From NCBI RefSeq assembly GCF_019042275.1, contig NZ_JAHQCW010000025.1:26491-90490 (forward strand): a stretch of 64,000 bases of DNA, in the 5' to 3' direction. Positions 17,117-24,808 of this stretch are shown here, piece after piece. A model generated the notes under the pieces. The model ran no database searches and was not told where the DNA came from. It worked only from the letters and a program-made list of their open reading frames with translations. The translations under genes and the position numbers were made by a program. Every line of letters starts with the position of its first letter. Position 1 is the stretch's first letter. This DNA comes from Diplocloster agilis. GTDB taxonomy: Bacteria > Bacillota > Clostridia > Lachnospirales > Lachnospiraceae.

Positions 17117-18601
17117 ATGGAAAATAACAACATACTATCGGTTCAGGAAATCGTGAAGGAATACCCCGGTGTAAAAGCTCTTGACAAGGTCAGCCTGGAT
17201 TTTCGAAAAGGGGAGATCCATGCACTTATGGGAGAAAACGGCGCGGGAAAATCAACACTGATCAAAGTGATTGCCGGTGCGATTCAGCCGGACAGCGGCG
17301 CGGTCTACATGGATGGAAAAAAAGTAGATGCCATGGATACAAAGATATCCAAGGATCTGGGCATAGCGATTATTTACCAGGAATTAATGATGGTACCTGC
17401 CCTTTCCGTCTCGGAAAATGTCTTCCTGGGATCTGCGGTTCGAAAAGGCGTGATGATCGAGCGGAAAGAGATGGAAAGACGTTCCCGGAAGATATTTGAA
17501 GATCTGGGTATCAAAATAGATGTCAGAAAACCGGTCGGTAAGCTGACCGTGGCCTATCAGCAGATGGTCGAGATTGCCAGGGCTCTTTCAAAGGATGCCA
17601 GAGTGCTGATTATGGACGAACCATCCGCCGCTTTGACGGAGGAAGAAGTCCAGACTATGCTGCAGTTGGTTTTAAAACTAAAAGAAGCAGGCGTGACTAT
17701 CATCTACGTCTCACACAGACTGGATGAAGTATTCCAGATTACAGACCGGATCTCTGTGCTGCGGGACGGACAATACATAACCACCCTGAACACAAAGGAT
17801 ACGGATAAAACAGAGCTGATACATTATATGGTGGGCAGGGATCTGAACGAGACATTCCCGGCCAGGAACAGCAGAATCGGAGAAGTAGGGCTGGAGATCA
17901 GGAACTTTTCCGGAAACGGAGTGAAGGACATCAGCCTGTCCGTCCGGCATGGGGAGATACTGGGCCTTGGCGGTCTGGTCGGGGCAGGCAGGACGGAGCT
18001 GGCACAATTGATCTATGGCCTGAGAAAACCGGAGGCGGGCGAGCTCTACCTGGACGGGAAGCAGACGGCGATCCGTTCCCCGAAGCAGGCGGTACGCTGC
18101 GGGATGGGCCTGATCCCGGAAGACAGAAAGCAGCTGGGGCTTTTGCTGGATTTTGACCTGCAGGAAAATATATCTCTGCCGTCCCTGCCCCGGATTTCCA
18201 GGGGAATCATGATCAGTAAAAGACAGGAAGGGAAGATGGCCCAAGAACAGCAGACTGCGTTGAATATAAAGACCCCTACCATGAAGCAGAAAGCCAAGAA
18301 CTTAAGCGGCGGCAATCAACAGAAGGTCGTGTTGGCCAAATGGCTGGGGGCCAATTGCGAATATCTGATTTTCGACGAACCTACAAGAGGAATCGACGTT
18401 GGGGCAAAACAGGAAATCTACAAGCTGCTGAATCAGCTGGCCGAGGAAGGAAAATGTATTCTCATGATTTCGTCGGAGATGGAAGAACTGATCGGTGTTT
18501 CTGACCGTATTATCGTATTGTGCGAGGGCCGCAAGACCGGAGAGCTATCCAAAGATGAGTTCAGCCAGGATCGTATTCTGTCACTGGCATCCGGGACATA
18601 A
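17117..18601 (+). CDS. Sugar ABC transporter ATP-binding protein (MglA/RbsA type), second system
   Basis: The protein has 494 residues from the ATG at 17117 (GGGTGA upstream). The longer frame from 17033 overlaps the intercistronic hairpin and is unlikely. It has two ATPase halves. The first has Walker A GENGAGKST and Walker B VLIMDEPSAAL. The second has the degenerate GLGGLVGAGRTE, the signature LSGGNQQKV and Walker B LIFDEPTRGIDVG. It energises the importer formed with the lipoprotein upstream and the permease downstream. Its layout is the same as the system at 3907. Confidence 0.94.
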   Translation: MENNNILSVQEIVKEYPGVKALDKVSLDFRKGEIHALMGENGAGKSTLIKVIAGAIQPDSGAVYMDGKKVDAMDTKISKDLGIAIIYQELMMVPALSVSENVFLGSAVRKGVMIERKEMERRSRKIFEDLGIKIDVRKPVGKLTVAYQQMVEIARALSKDARVLIMDEPSAALTEEEVQTMLQLVLKLKEAGVTIIYVSHRLDEVFQITDRISVLRDGQYITTLNTKDTDKTELIHYMVGRDLNETFPARNSRIGEVGLEIRNFSGNGVKDISLSVRHGEILGLGGLVGAGRTELAQLIYGLRKPEAGELYLDGKQTAIRSPKQAVRCGMGLIPEDRKQLGLLLDFDLQENISLPSLPRISRGIMISKRQEGKMAQEQQTALNIKTPTMKQKAKNLSGGNQQKVVLAKWLGANCEYLIFDEPTRGIDVGAKQEIYKLLNQLAEEGKCILMISSEMEELIGVSDRIIVLCEGRKTGELSKDEFSQDRILSLASGT

Positions 18602-18616
18602 TGAAGGAGGAGAGAG

Positions 18617-19570
18617 ATGAAAGGAATCGCGTTAAAAATAGGAAAATCAAGTAAACTGCCAATTATATTGCTGCTGATTGGCATTATCATATTCTTTACG
18701 GTGTTGTCTCCGGCATTCTTAAGTCTTGATAATTTTCTGAATGTATTCCGTCAGATTTCTATGATTGGAATAGCCGGAATTGGAATGATCTGTGTGATGC
18801 TGACAGGCGGAATCGATCTGTCCATCAGCGCACAGGTTACACTGGTCAATATTGTCTGTGCATTTATGATGGTAAATATGGGGATGCATCCGGTACCCGC
18901 AAGCCTTGCGGCGATTTTAATCACAACCCTGCTGGGAACTTTCAACGGGATTCTGGTTGCCTATGGCAAATTAATACCGCTAATCGCGACCCTGTGTATG
19001 CAGAACATGCTGAAAGGATTGAGCTATATTATTTCCAAAGGCCAGCCGATCTTTGGGTTTCCCGAATCCTTTAAGGTGCTGGGACAAGGGTATGTGGGAG
19101 CGGTCCCCATTCCGGTAATTGTTCTGATCATTGTGGCGGTCCTGGGGGCGTTTTTCTTAAATAAGACTTATATAGGAAGATATTTTTACTGCATCGGCGG
19201 AAACGAGGAAGCCACCAACCTCTCAGGAGTCAATACCACAAAGGTGAAGGTGCTGGCATACAGTGTCTGTGGATTCTTCTCAGGCCTTGCCGGTATCGTC
19301 TGGCTTTCCAGAGTTAATTCGGGGCAGCCTACTACCGGGAATGGTTTTGAGTTCGATGTGATCAGCGGTATCGTATTGGGCGGTGTCAGTATTCTAGGTG
19401 GCGAGGGAGATGTACTGGGTGCCATTCTCGGAGTGATCGTGATCGGATTGCTGAACAATGGCCTGACCCTTTTGAACGTGGGCGAGTATTATCAGCTTCT
19501 GGTGAAAGGTGTCGTTTTGTTGCTGGCCATCGGTATGGACAGTTTCAAGAGAAATTTTAAGAAAAATTAG
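18617..19570 (+). CDS. Sugar ABC transporter permease (RbsC type), second system
   Basis: A 317-residue polytopic membrane protein of the BPD_transp_2 family. The family motifs are TGGIDLSISAQ near residue 75 and GGVSILGGEGD near residue 255. GGAGGAGAGAG precedes the ATG, 15 bp after the ATPase stop. It is the last gene of the esterase-dehydrogenase-transporter operon. Confidence 0.93.
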   Translation: MKGIALKIGKSSKLPIILLLIGIIIFFTVLSPAFLSLDNFLNVFRQISMIGIAGIGMICVMLTGGIDLSISAQVTLVNIVCAFMMVNMGMHPVPASLAAILITTLLGTFNGILVAYGKLIPLIATLCMQNMLKGLSYIISKGQPIFGFPESFKVLGQGYVGAVPIPVIVLIIVAVLGAFFLNKTYIGRYFYCIGGNEEATNLSGVNTTKVKVLAYSVCGFFSGLAGIVWLSRVNSGQPTTGNGFEFDVISGIVLGGVSILGGEGDVLGAILGVIVIGLLNNGLTLLNVGEYYQLLVKGVVLLLAIGMDSFKRNFKKN

Positions 19571-19597
19571 AGGACAGCAGAAATAGAAAAGTAAATA

Positions 19598-19626
19598 TTT
19601 ACAATCCCCCTGCCATATAGGATAAT
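19598..19626 (+). promoter_or_regulatory. Candidate promoter of the hisA-like gene
   Basis: TTTACA (19598-19603), a 17-bp spacer and GATAAT (19621-19626), about 70 bp before the start codon. Confidence 0.45.
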
Positions 19627-19697
19627 AAGTGAAAGATGCTCCACTTCACAAACGGAAATCTGTATAAAACAGTATCGTTTATCAGAAAGGCAGGGAA

Positions 19698-20489
19698 ATG
19701 CATATGAAATTTCGTCCATGCATTGACATACATAACGGACAGGTAAAGCAAATCGTCGGCGGAAGCCTGCGGGACCAGGGAGACCAGGCGCTGGAGAACT
19801 TCGTATCGGAGCGGGACGCGGCCTATTATGCCAGGTTCTATCAAAAAGACGGGCTTAGCGGCGGACATATTATATTACTGAACCACAAGGAATCCCCTTA
19901 TTATGAGGCGACAAGGCGTCAGGCGGAGCTGGCGTTAAAAGCCTGCCCGGGAGATTTCCAGGTGGGAGGGGGTATCACAAAGGACAACGCGTTGGAATAC
20001 CTTCGGATGGGAGCTTCCCATGTGATCGTAACCTCCTATGTATTCCGGGAAGGGAAAATTCAGGAAGAAAATCTGAAGGCCATCAGCCGGCTTGTGGGAA
20101 GAGAACATCTGGTGCTGGATTTAAGCTGCCGGAGAAAAGAGGACGGTTATTACATCGTAACGGACCGTTGGCAGAACTTTACGGACGTCAAAGTGAGTCC
20201 GGAAACACTGGATGAGCTGGCTGCCTATTGTGATGAGTTCCTGATCCATGCTGCGGACGTGGAGGGCCGGGCGCAGGGGATCGAATATGATCTGGTGGAT
20301 ATGCTGGGATGCTGGGAAGGGATTCCGGTTACTTATGCCGGCGGCGTTGGGAATTTTGACCATCTGGAGCAATTATACATTCTGGGCCAGAACCGCCTGG
20401 ATGTAACCATCGGCAGCGCGCTGGATCTTTTTGGCGGCTCCATGGATTATAATAGAGTACTGGATTTTTGCGAAGCGTCCAGAGAATAA
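19698..20489 (+). CDS. hisA: HisA, eukaryotic-type phosphoribosylformimino-AICAR ribotide isomerase
   Basis: The protein has 263 residues. It begins MKFRPCIDIHNGQVKQIVGG and continues with FQVGGGI, HLVLDLSCR, FLIHAADVEG and PVTYAGGVGNFDHLEQL. This is the pattern of the fungal/plant HIS6-type HisA subfamily rather than the common bacterial one. It would isomerise ProFAR to PRFAR in histidine synthesis. The first ATG (19698) or the ATG at 19704 may be used. It stands alone after the sugar transporter operon, with its own promoter-like site and terminator. No other his gene is in the window. Confidence 0.85.
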   Translation: MHMKFRPCIDIHNGQVKQIVGGSLRDQGDQALENFVSERDAAYYARFYQKDGLSGGHIILLNHKESPYYEATRRQAELALKACPGDFQVGGGITKDNALEYLRMGASHVIVTSYVFREGKIQEENLKAISRLVGREHLVLDLSCRRKEDGYYIVTDRWQNFTDVKVSPETLDELAAYCDEFLIHAADVEGRAQGIEYDLVDMLGCWEGIPVTYAGGVGNFDHLEQLYILGQNRLDVTIGSALDLFGGSMDYNRVLDFCEASRE

Positions 20490-20510
20490 GAAAAAACGGA
20501 TCACGGATTA

Positions 20511-20539
20511 GGAGAATTCTGACAGAATTCTCCATTTTT
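20511..20539 (+). terminator. Intrinsic terminator after hisA
   Basis: GGAGAATTC and GAATTCTCC form a 9-bp stem (20511-20519 with 20525-20533). The loop is TGACA and the stem is followed by ATTTTTC. Confidence 0.8.
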
Positions 20540-20592
20540 CGTGCAGTAACGAAAGATTTCACAAAAAGTTAAGAAATTCCGACAAAATTCTC

Positions 20593-20601
20593 TGCTATAA
20601 T
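20593..20601 (+). promoter_or_regulatory. Extended -10 promoter of the D,D-carboxypeptidase gene
   Basis: TGC followed by TATAAT (20596-20601) forms an extended -10. No good -35 hexamer is seen 16-18 bp upstream. The start codon is 84 bp downstream. Confidence 0.45.
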
Positions 20602-20684
20602 AAATACGGAAATTTTATTTTACAGATAAGATCCGGTCTTGTTCGCACCGGATTTTTAATACAGGCAGGTTAAAAGGAGATCCC

Positions 20685-22016
20685 ATGTTTCGTATGAAAT
20701 TTAAATATATCATGGTTTCCATGATCTTATGTTTACTTCTCATAGCTCCCGCGCAGACAGCGCAGGCGGCCGTGCCAACCGCGGAATTCCCGGAAGGATG
20801 GCCCCAGGGGCCCGGCGTGGAGGCGGAGTCCGCCATTATCATGGAGGCCAGCACCGGAACGATCTTATATGAAAAGAATAGTCACGAAGAATTATATCCG
20901 GCCAGTATCACGAAAATTATGACAACTTTGCTGGCCCTTAATAACAGTTCTCTGAATGATACCGTGACCTTTTCTCATGATGCCGTATTCAGTGTGGGCA
21001 CCTCGGATGCCAAACTGGGCGGTATCGACGAGGGGGATAAACTCACCATGGAACAGTGCCTCTACGGGGTCATGCTGGCGTCCGCAAATGACGTGTCCTA
21101 CGCGGTGGCGGAGCATGTGGGGGGAAGCCTGTCCAAATTCGTGGACATGATGAACGAAGAGGCCGAAAAACTGGGCTGCGAAAATACCCATTTTACCAAT
21201 GCCAGCGGCCTGCCGGATGCGGATCACTACACGACTGCCTACGACATGGCGCTGATCTCCCAGGAGGCCCTCAAAAATCCGGTATTCCGGCAGATCGCGC
21301 AAACGATGGTCTACACGATCCCGGCGGATGAGTACTGTCCGGAACCCAGAGCCAGGGCCAATCATCACGAAATGAAGTCCAATGGGAAATATCCGTACGA
21401 CGGCTGGATCGGAGGAAAGACCGGCTGGACCGCCTCCGCCGGCTATACCCTGGTCACCTTCGCCCACAAAAACAATATGGATCTGATCTGCGTGATTATG
21501 AAATCCTCCCAGACGGGTCAATATACCGATACGAAAGCGCTGCTGGACTACGGCTTCCAGAACTTTAAGCGGATGAATCTGTCCGAGGCGGAAGTCCGGC
21601 CGGCGGAACAGGAATCGGCTGACAATACACTAAGGCTGGGCGATTTTATGAAAGAACAGCCACTGCTTGGCATCAATCCGGAGGATTACATCGTGATTCC
21701 CGGACCGGCCGGCTGGGATCAGATCGAGGCAGTGTTCATACCCGACGCCCAGGATGATGAGACGGCCGGCAGCATGCGTTATACCTATAACGGGTACTAT
21801 GTCGGTACCGGCCGTGTCGTATTAAACACTGAGAACGCATATCAGTTCCAGGCGTCAACCAATCTAAACCGGAATAATTCCGCGCATGGGATTCTGAAGA
21901 TCAATCCCTGGATCATTGCAGCTGCGGCCGTCCTGGCTGTCATAATCGTAGTTGTTATTATCCTGTTGTTCAGACGCCCGCGCCGCAGGCGACGGGGACG
22001 GAAGCTGAGGTTTTGA
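20685..22016 (+). CDS. Serine-type D-alanyl-D-alanine carboxypeptidase (DacF/PBP5-like)
   Basis: The protein has 443 residues. A Sec signal peptide ends near residue 28 (TAQAAV). The penicillin-binding motifs are in order: SITK (catalytic Ser) near residue 73, SAN near residue 134 and KTG near residue 246. A PBP5-type C-terminal domain follows. A final transmembrane helix (about 406-430) with a highly basic tail (RRPRRRRRGRK) anchors it to the membrane instead of the usual amphipathic helix. It trims the terminal D-Ala from peptidoglycan pentapeptides. It has its own promoter and is followed by the separately transcribed hpf. Confidence 0.93.
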   Translation: MFRMKFKYIMVSMILCLLLIAPAQTAQAAVPTAEFPEGWPQGPGVEAESAIIMEASTGTILYEKNSHEELYPASITKIMTTLLALNNSSLNDTVTFSHDAVFSVGTSDAKLGGIDEGDKLTMEQCLYGVMLASANDVSYAVAEHVGGSLSKFVDMMNEEAEKLGCENTHFTNASGLPDADHYTTAYDMALISQEALKNPVFRQIAQTMVYTIPADEYCPEPRARANHHEMKSNGKYPYDGWIGGKTGWTASAGYTLVTFAHKNNMDLICVIMKSSQTGQYTDTKALLDYGFQNFKRMNLSEAEVRPAEQESADNTLRLGDFMKEQPLLGINPEDYIVIPGPAGWDQIEAVFIPDAQDDETAGSMRYTYNGYYVGTGRVVLNTENAYQFQASTNLNRNNSAHGILKINPWIIAAAAVLAVIIVVVIILLFRRPRRRRRGRKLRF

Positions 22017-22059
22017 CGCCCGGGTAAAGTGAGATCGATGCAAAGATCCGGTAAAATGA

Positions 22060-22100
22060 TTGTAAAAAACTGTTAATATGGTATAATAATAATACCATAT
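22060..22100 (+). promoter_or_regulatory. hpf promoter with overlapping inverted repeat
   Basis: TTGTAA (22060-22065), a 16-bp spacer and TATAAT (22082-22087). A perfect 9-bp inverted repeat, ATATGGTAT (22076-22084) and ATACCATAT (22092-22100), spans the -10 and start region. This is a good position for a repressor site or a 5' hairpin. Confidence 0.6.
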
Positions 22101-22155
22101 GTGAATGCGGTAAAACGCTCCAATGTGGGAATAATTCATAAAGGAGTTGAGCATC

Positions 22156-22686
22156 ATGCGTTTTATAATCAGCGGAAAAAATATCGATGTGACAGAAGGT
22201 TTAAGAGCAGCAATTACGGACAAGTTAGGAAAGTTAGAAAAGTACTTCACTCCTGAAACAGAAGTTATCGTAACATTGAGTGTAGAGAAAGAAAGACAGA
22301 AAATAGAAGTAACCATTCCGGTAAAAGGAAACATTATCCGTTCGGAGCAGGTCAGCAACGATATGTATGTATCCATTGACCTGGTGGAAGAAGTGATCGA
22401 GCGGCAGTTAAAGAAATACAAGAACAAGATCGTAGATAAAAAGCAGCAGGCGGCAGGCAACTTCCAGCAGGCCTATATCGACAAGGACTATGAGGAAGAC
22501 GACGAGATCAGGATTATTCGTACCAAGCGATTCGGTATGAAACCCATGTATCCGGAAGATGCCTGTATTCAAATGGAACTGTTAGGCCACAGCTTTTTCG
22601 TTTTCCGTAACGCGGAGACTGACGAAGTAAATGTTGTCTACAAACGAAAAGGAAATACCTACGGGCTGATCGAACCGGAATTCTAA
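22156..22686 (+). CDS. hpf: Ribosome hibernation promoting factor, long form
   Basis: The protein has 176 residues from the ATG at 22156 (GGAG nine bases upstream). The N-terminal S30Ae/HPF domain (about 1-100) is followed by a linker and the C-terminal dimerisation domain (RTKRFGMKPMYPEDACIQME, then GHSFFVFRNAETDEVNVVY). The long form joins two 70S ribosomes into inactive 100S dimers in stationary phase. The position before secA/prfB is common in Firmicutes. The promoter overlaps an inverted repeat and a strong terminator follows, so it is a single-gene unit. Confidence 0.95.
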   Translation: MRFIISGKNIDVTEGLRAAITDKLGKLEKYFTPETEVIVTLSVEKERQKIEVTIPVKGNIIRSEQVSNDMYVSIDLVEEVIERQLKKYKNKIVDKKQQAAGNFQQAYIDKDYEEDDEIRIIRTKRFGMKPMYPEDACIQMELLGHSFFVFRNAETDEVNVVYKRKGNTYGLIEPEF

Positions 22687-22728
22687 AGGGATAGATCGGA
22701 ACCGTCAGTAAGCGAATAGAATAAAAGT

Positions 22729-22771
22729 GCGCTGCCGTTATCAGAGTCAAATCTGAGCGGCAGCGCTTTTT
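22729..22771 (+). terminator. Intrinsic terminator after hpf
   Basis: GCGCTGCCG pairs with CGGCAGCGC and an inner TCAGA pairs with TCTGA. Five T residues follow (22767-22771). Confidence 0.85.
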
Positions 22772-22907
22772 GATGGACCGGAAAACAATGTCAGGGACTG
22801 CTTCCGGCTGAAAAAACTCCTCTTTGCCGGAACTCATTCATTTAACCGGCATAATCTATAATTAGGTAAGAACTAATTACCGATGGATAACAAAAGGAGT
22901 AATTGAA

Positions 22908-24554
22908 ATGATAGAAATAGATAATACGCGGTTGGTTTCTGCGTCGCGTCCCTTCCTTATATATGAGGGTTCTGATATTACCGGAACCGTTGACGGAAAT
23001 GCGGGACCGGAGAGCTATTGTGACCTGTCCTACACATCGGCTTCCCGGTATCGGCTGAACAGAGAGGATCACAATCAGATCTTCCAGTTTTTCCTTACTT
23101 CACAGGGAAATGAGAGGCTGGCGTACTGCCTTGACAAATTTGCCGACGGCCCTTATGGCGACGTCCCTTATCAAAGTACAACATTCGAAAGCTTGTTCCC
23201 AAATGCCACTGCCCGGCAAAAAAGGATGCTGGCGTGGATACTGGCAAACGCGTTTCCCACAGTAAACGCTTCCGATACCTTCGCGCTGGTTGGAGTTGAC
23301 GACAAAGCCTCTCCGGCTTTGGATGATAACGATGCTTATGCCGTGGTGCAGACAGCCCTGTGGGTACTGCTGGGGCAGATCGCCCCGGACGAAGTACGCT
23401 TTATGGACTGTGCCACTGGCGGGACCCATCCCAAGTCCGACCGGCTCCGGGCCGCGGTACTAAAACTTCTGGAAATGGCCGGCAGTTACGCGGACTCCGG
23501 TGAAAACGGTAACTCCGGTAACCTGGCGGTATCTTCCGGCGCCTGCCGTAATGAACTGATCAACTGCTGCAACAAAGGCCGTATACCTGATGATACAGCG
23601 GCCCCTTACTTCATATTCCGCGGATGTCCCGATGAATTACGCTCTGTATGCGGCCGGGTTATGGTAGGACCATTCCGGCTTTTATCCAACTATAAAGGCC
23701 AGCCTCTGATCACGATAGAACCTCTGTGCGCATGCGATGATGATTTCACGGCCACACTTATGGACTTTTGCGGTAACCCGATAACCAATCCGGGGTTAAA
23801 CCAGGAATTCTATATCGCGCTGCGCATGTGCACGAACAGCTTGTGTTTTCGTGTAAAAGCAACCCTGACCGGAACGATAACCCGTGTAATCACGCTGAAA
23901 CCCAACAGTACAGCGCTGAACTACCAGCCGATCGGCTCCAGCTCCGAAGATGAGACTGTAACACAGTCTGCTGATATCTGTGTATGCCTGACCAATCCTC
24001 AATTAGTAAGTAAGGAGAAAGTCCACGGCGACGGTATTCAAATACTGAATAATAACAATAATAACAACAATAACAATAATAATAACAATAATAATAGCAA
24101 TGGTAATAATGGAAATGCCGGCGGTATGATATGCGGTATCCAATATCCGCCCTTTTTAGGATGGCCATACTGTATTCCATGGTGGATGTATCCGCAGGGG
24201 AACGACCGGCCGCCGTATCCGCCGTACCCGCCATATCCCCCAGAACCGCCGTACCCGCCGTATCCCCCGTTCCCACCATATCCTCCGTTCCCACCGAGGC
24301 CTCCGTATCCGCCGGAGCCCTTATGCCCGCCCAAGCCGCCCTGCCCGCCGGAACCCCCGTGCCCGCCTAAGCCGCCTTGTCCGCCGGAACCTCCGTGTCC
24401 GCCTAAGCCGCCCTGTCCGCCGGCCCCCCCATGCCCGCCTAAGCCGCCCTGCCCGCCGGAACCGCCCTGTCCCCCAAAACCGCCTTGTATATGTGAACCA
24501 TGCTGTAAACCGCCTCAATGCCCCATAAAGTCGCACTCCCCTCAGATTCACTGA
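22908..24554 (+). CDS. Thioester-domain protein with poly-Asn and Pro/Cys-rich repeat tail
   Basis: The protein has 548 residues. The N-terminal 200 residues look like a Cys-Gln thioester (TED/TQXA) domain: AYCLDKFADGPYG near residue 65 supplies the Cys, then AWILANAFP, then AVVQTALWVLL near residue 148 supplies the Gln. A middle region (about 205-370) is followed by about 17 Asn in near-unbroken run (near 380-396). The tail has PPYPPYPP repeats, then CPPEPPCPPKP repeats and CICEPCCKPPQCP. No signal peptide or LPXTG anchor is visible, which is odd for a host- or surface-binding thioester protein. The ATG at 22908 has GGAG upstream. The exact role is unknown. Confidence 0.7.
   Translation: MIEIDNTRLVSASRPFLIYEGSDITGTVDGNAGPESYCDLSYTSASRYRLNREDHNQIFQFFLTSQGNERLAYCLDKFADGPYGDVPYQSTTFESLFPNATARQKRMLAWILANAFPTVNASDTFALVGVDDKASPALDDNDAYAVVQTALWVLLGQIAPDEVRFMDCATGGTHPKSDRLRAAVLKLLEMAGSYADSGENGNSGNLAVSSGACRNELINCCNKGRIPDDTAAPYFIFRGCPDELRSVCGRVMVGPFRLLSNYKGQPLITIEPLCACDDDFTATLMDFCGNPITNPGLNQEFYIALRMCTNSLCFRVKATLTGTITRVITLKPNSTALNYQPIGSSSEDETVTQSADICVCLTNPQLVSKEKVHGDGIQILNNNNNNNNNNNNNNNNSNGNNGNAGGMICGIQYPPFLGWPYCIPWWMYPQGNDRPPYPPYPPYPPEPPYPPYPPFPPYPPFPPRPPYPPEPLCPPKPPCPPEPPCPPKPPCPPEPPCPPKPPCPPAPPCPPKPPCPPEPPCPPKPPCICEPCCKPPQCPIKSHSPQIH
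24045..24108 (+). repeat. AAY trinucleotide repeat coding for poly-Asn
   Basis: An uninterrupted run of AAT and AAC codons within the thioester-domain gene. Being trinucleotide, gain or loss of units would change protein length without shifting the frame. Confidence 0.8.
24210..24480 (+). repeat. Pro-rich coding repeats (PPYP and CPPEPPCPPKP units)
   Basis: Imperfect short repeats rich in CCG and CCC code for about 90 residues. The first half has Tyr/Phe between Pro pairs. The second half alternates CPPEPP and CPPKPP, which places alternating charges and regularly spaced Cys. Confidence 0.8.
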
Positions 24555-24634
24555 CAACTGCCCGTAAAGAAAGAGCACCTGTACCGAACCATCTACGGAA
24601 GACAAAGCCAACTTAAAATCAAACCATAACAAAA

Positions 24635-24665
24635 GGCCGTAACAATAACAGATACTGTTACGGCC
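24635..24665. terminator. Hairpin after the thioester-domain gene, possible terminator
   Basis: GGCCGTAACA (24635-24644) pairs with TGTTACGGCC (24656-24665). Only a weak T-rich tail follows on the plus strand, so termination strength is uncertain. Confidence 0.5.
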
Positions 24666-24732
24666 ATACTGGCTTGTCTTTGTATAAGTCAAAAATTCCG
24701 GGGTATTTCCGCAGAAGTTCACGAGAAGTTTG

Positions 24733-24761
24733 TTGAATTCACCCTCCGATGGTGTTACAAT
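24733..24761 (+). promoter_or_regulatory. Promoter of secA-prfB
   Basis: TTGAAT (24733-24738), a 17-bp spacer and TACAAT (24756-24761), about 48 bp before the secA start. Confidence 0.65.
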
Positions 24762-24808
24762 GTGGTATATGTGACCATATAGAAAGATAAAATAGGAGCG
24801 AACAAGGT

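Noticed and set aside
24038..24334. Minus-strand Gly/Tyr-rich and Leu-rich frame opposite the thioester-domain gene
   Set aside because: It is the complement of the Pro and Asn codon repeats; the plus-strand frame has a recognisable domain and start.
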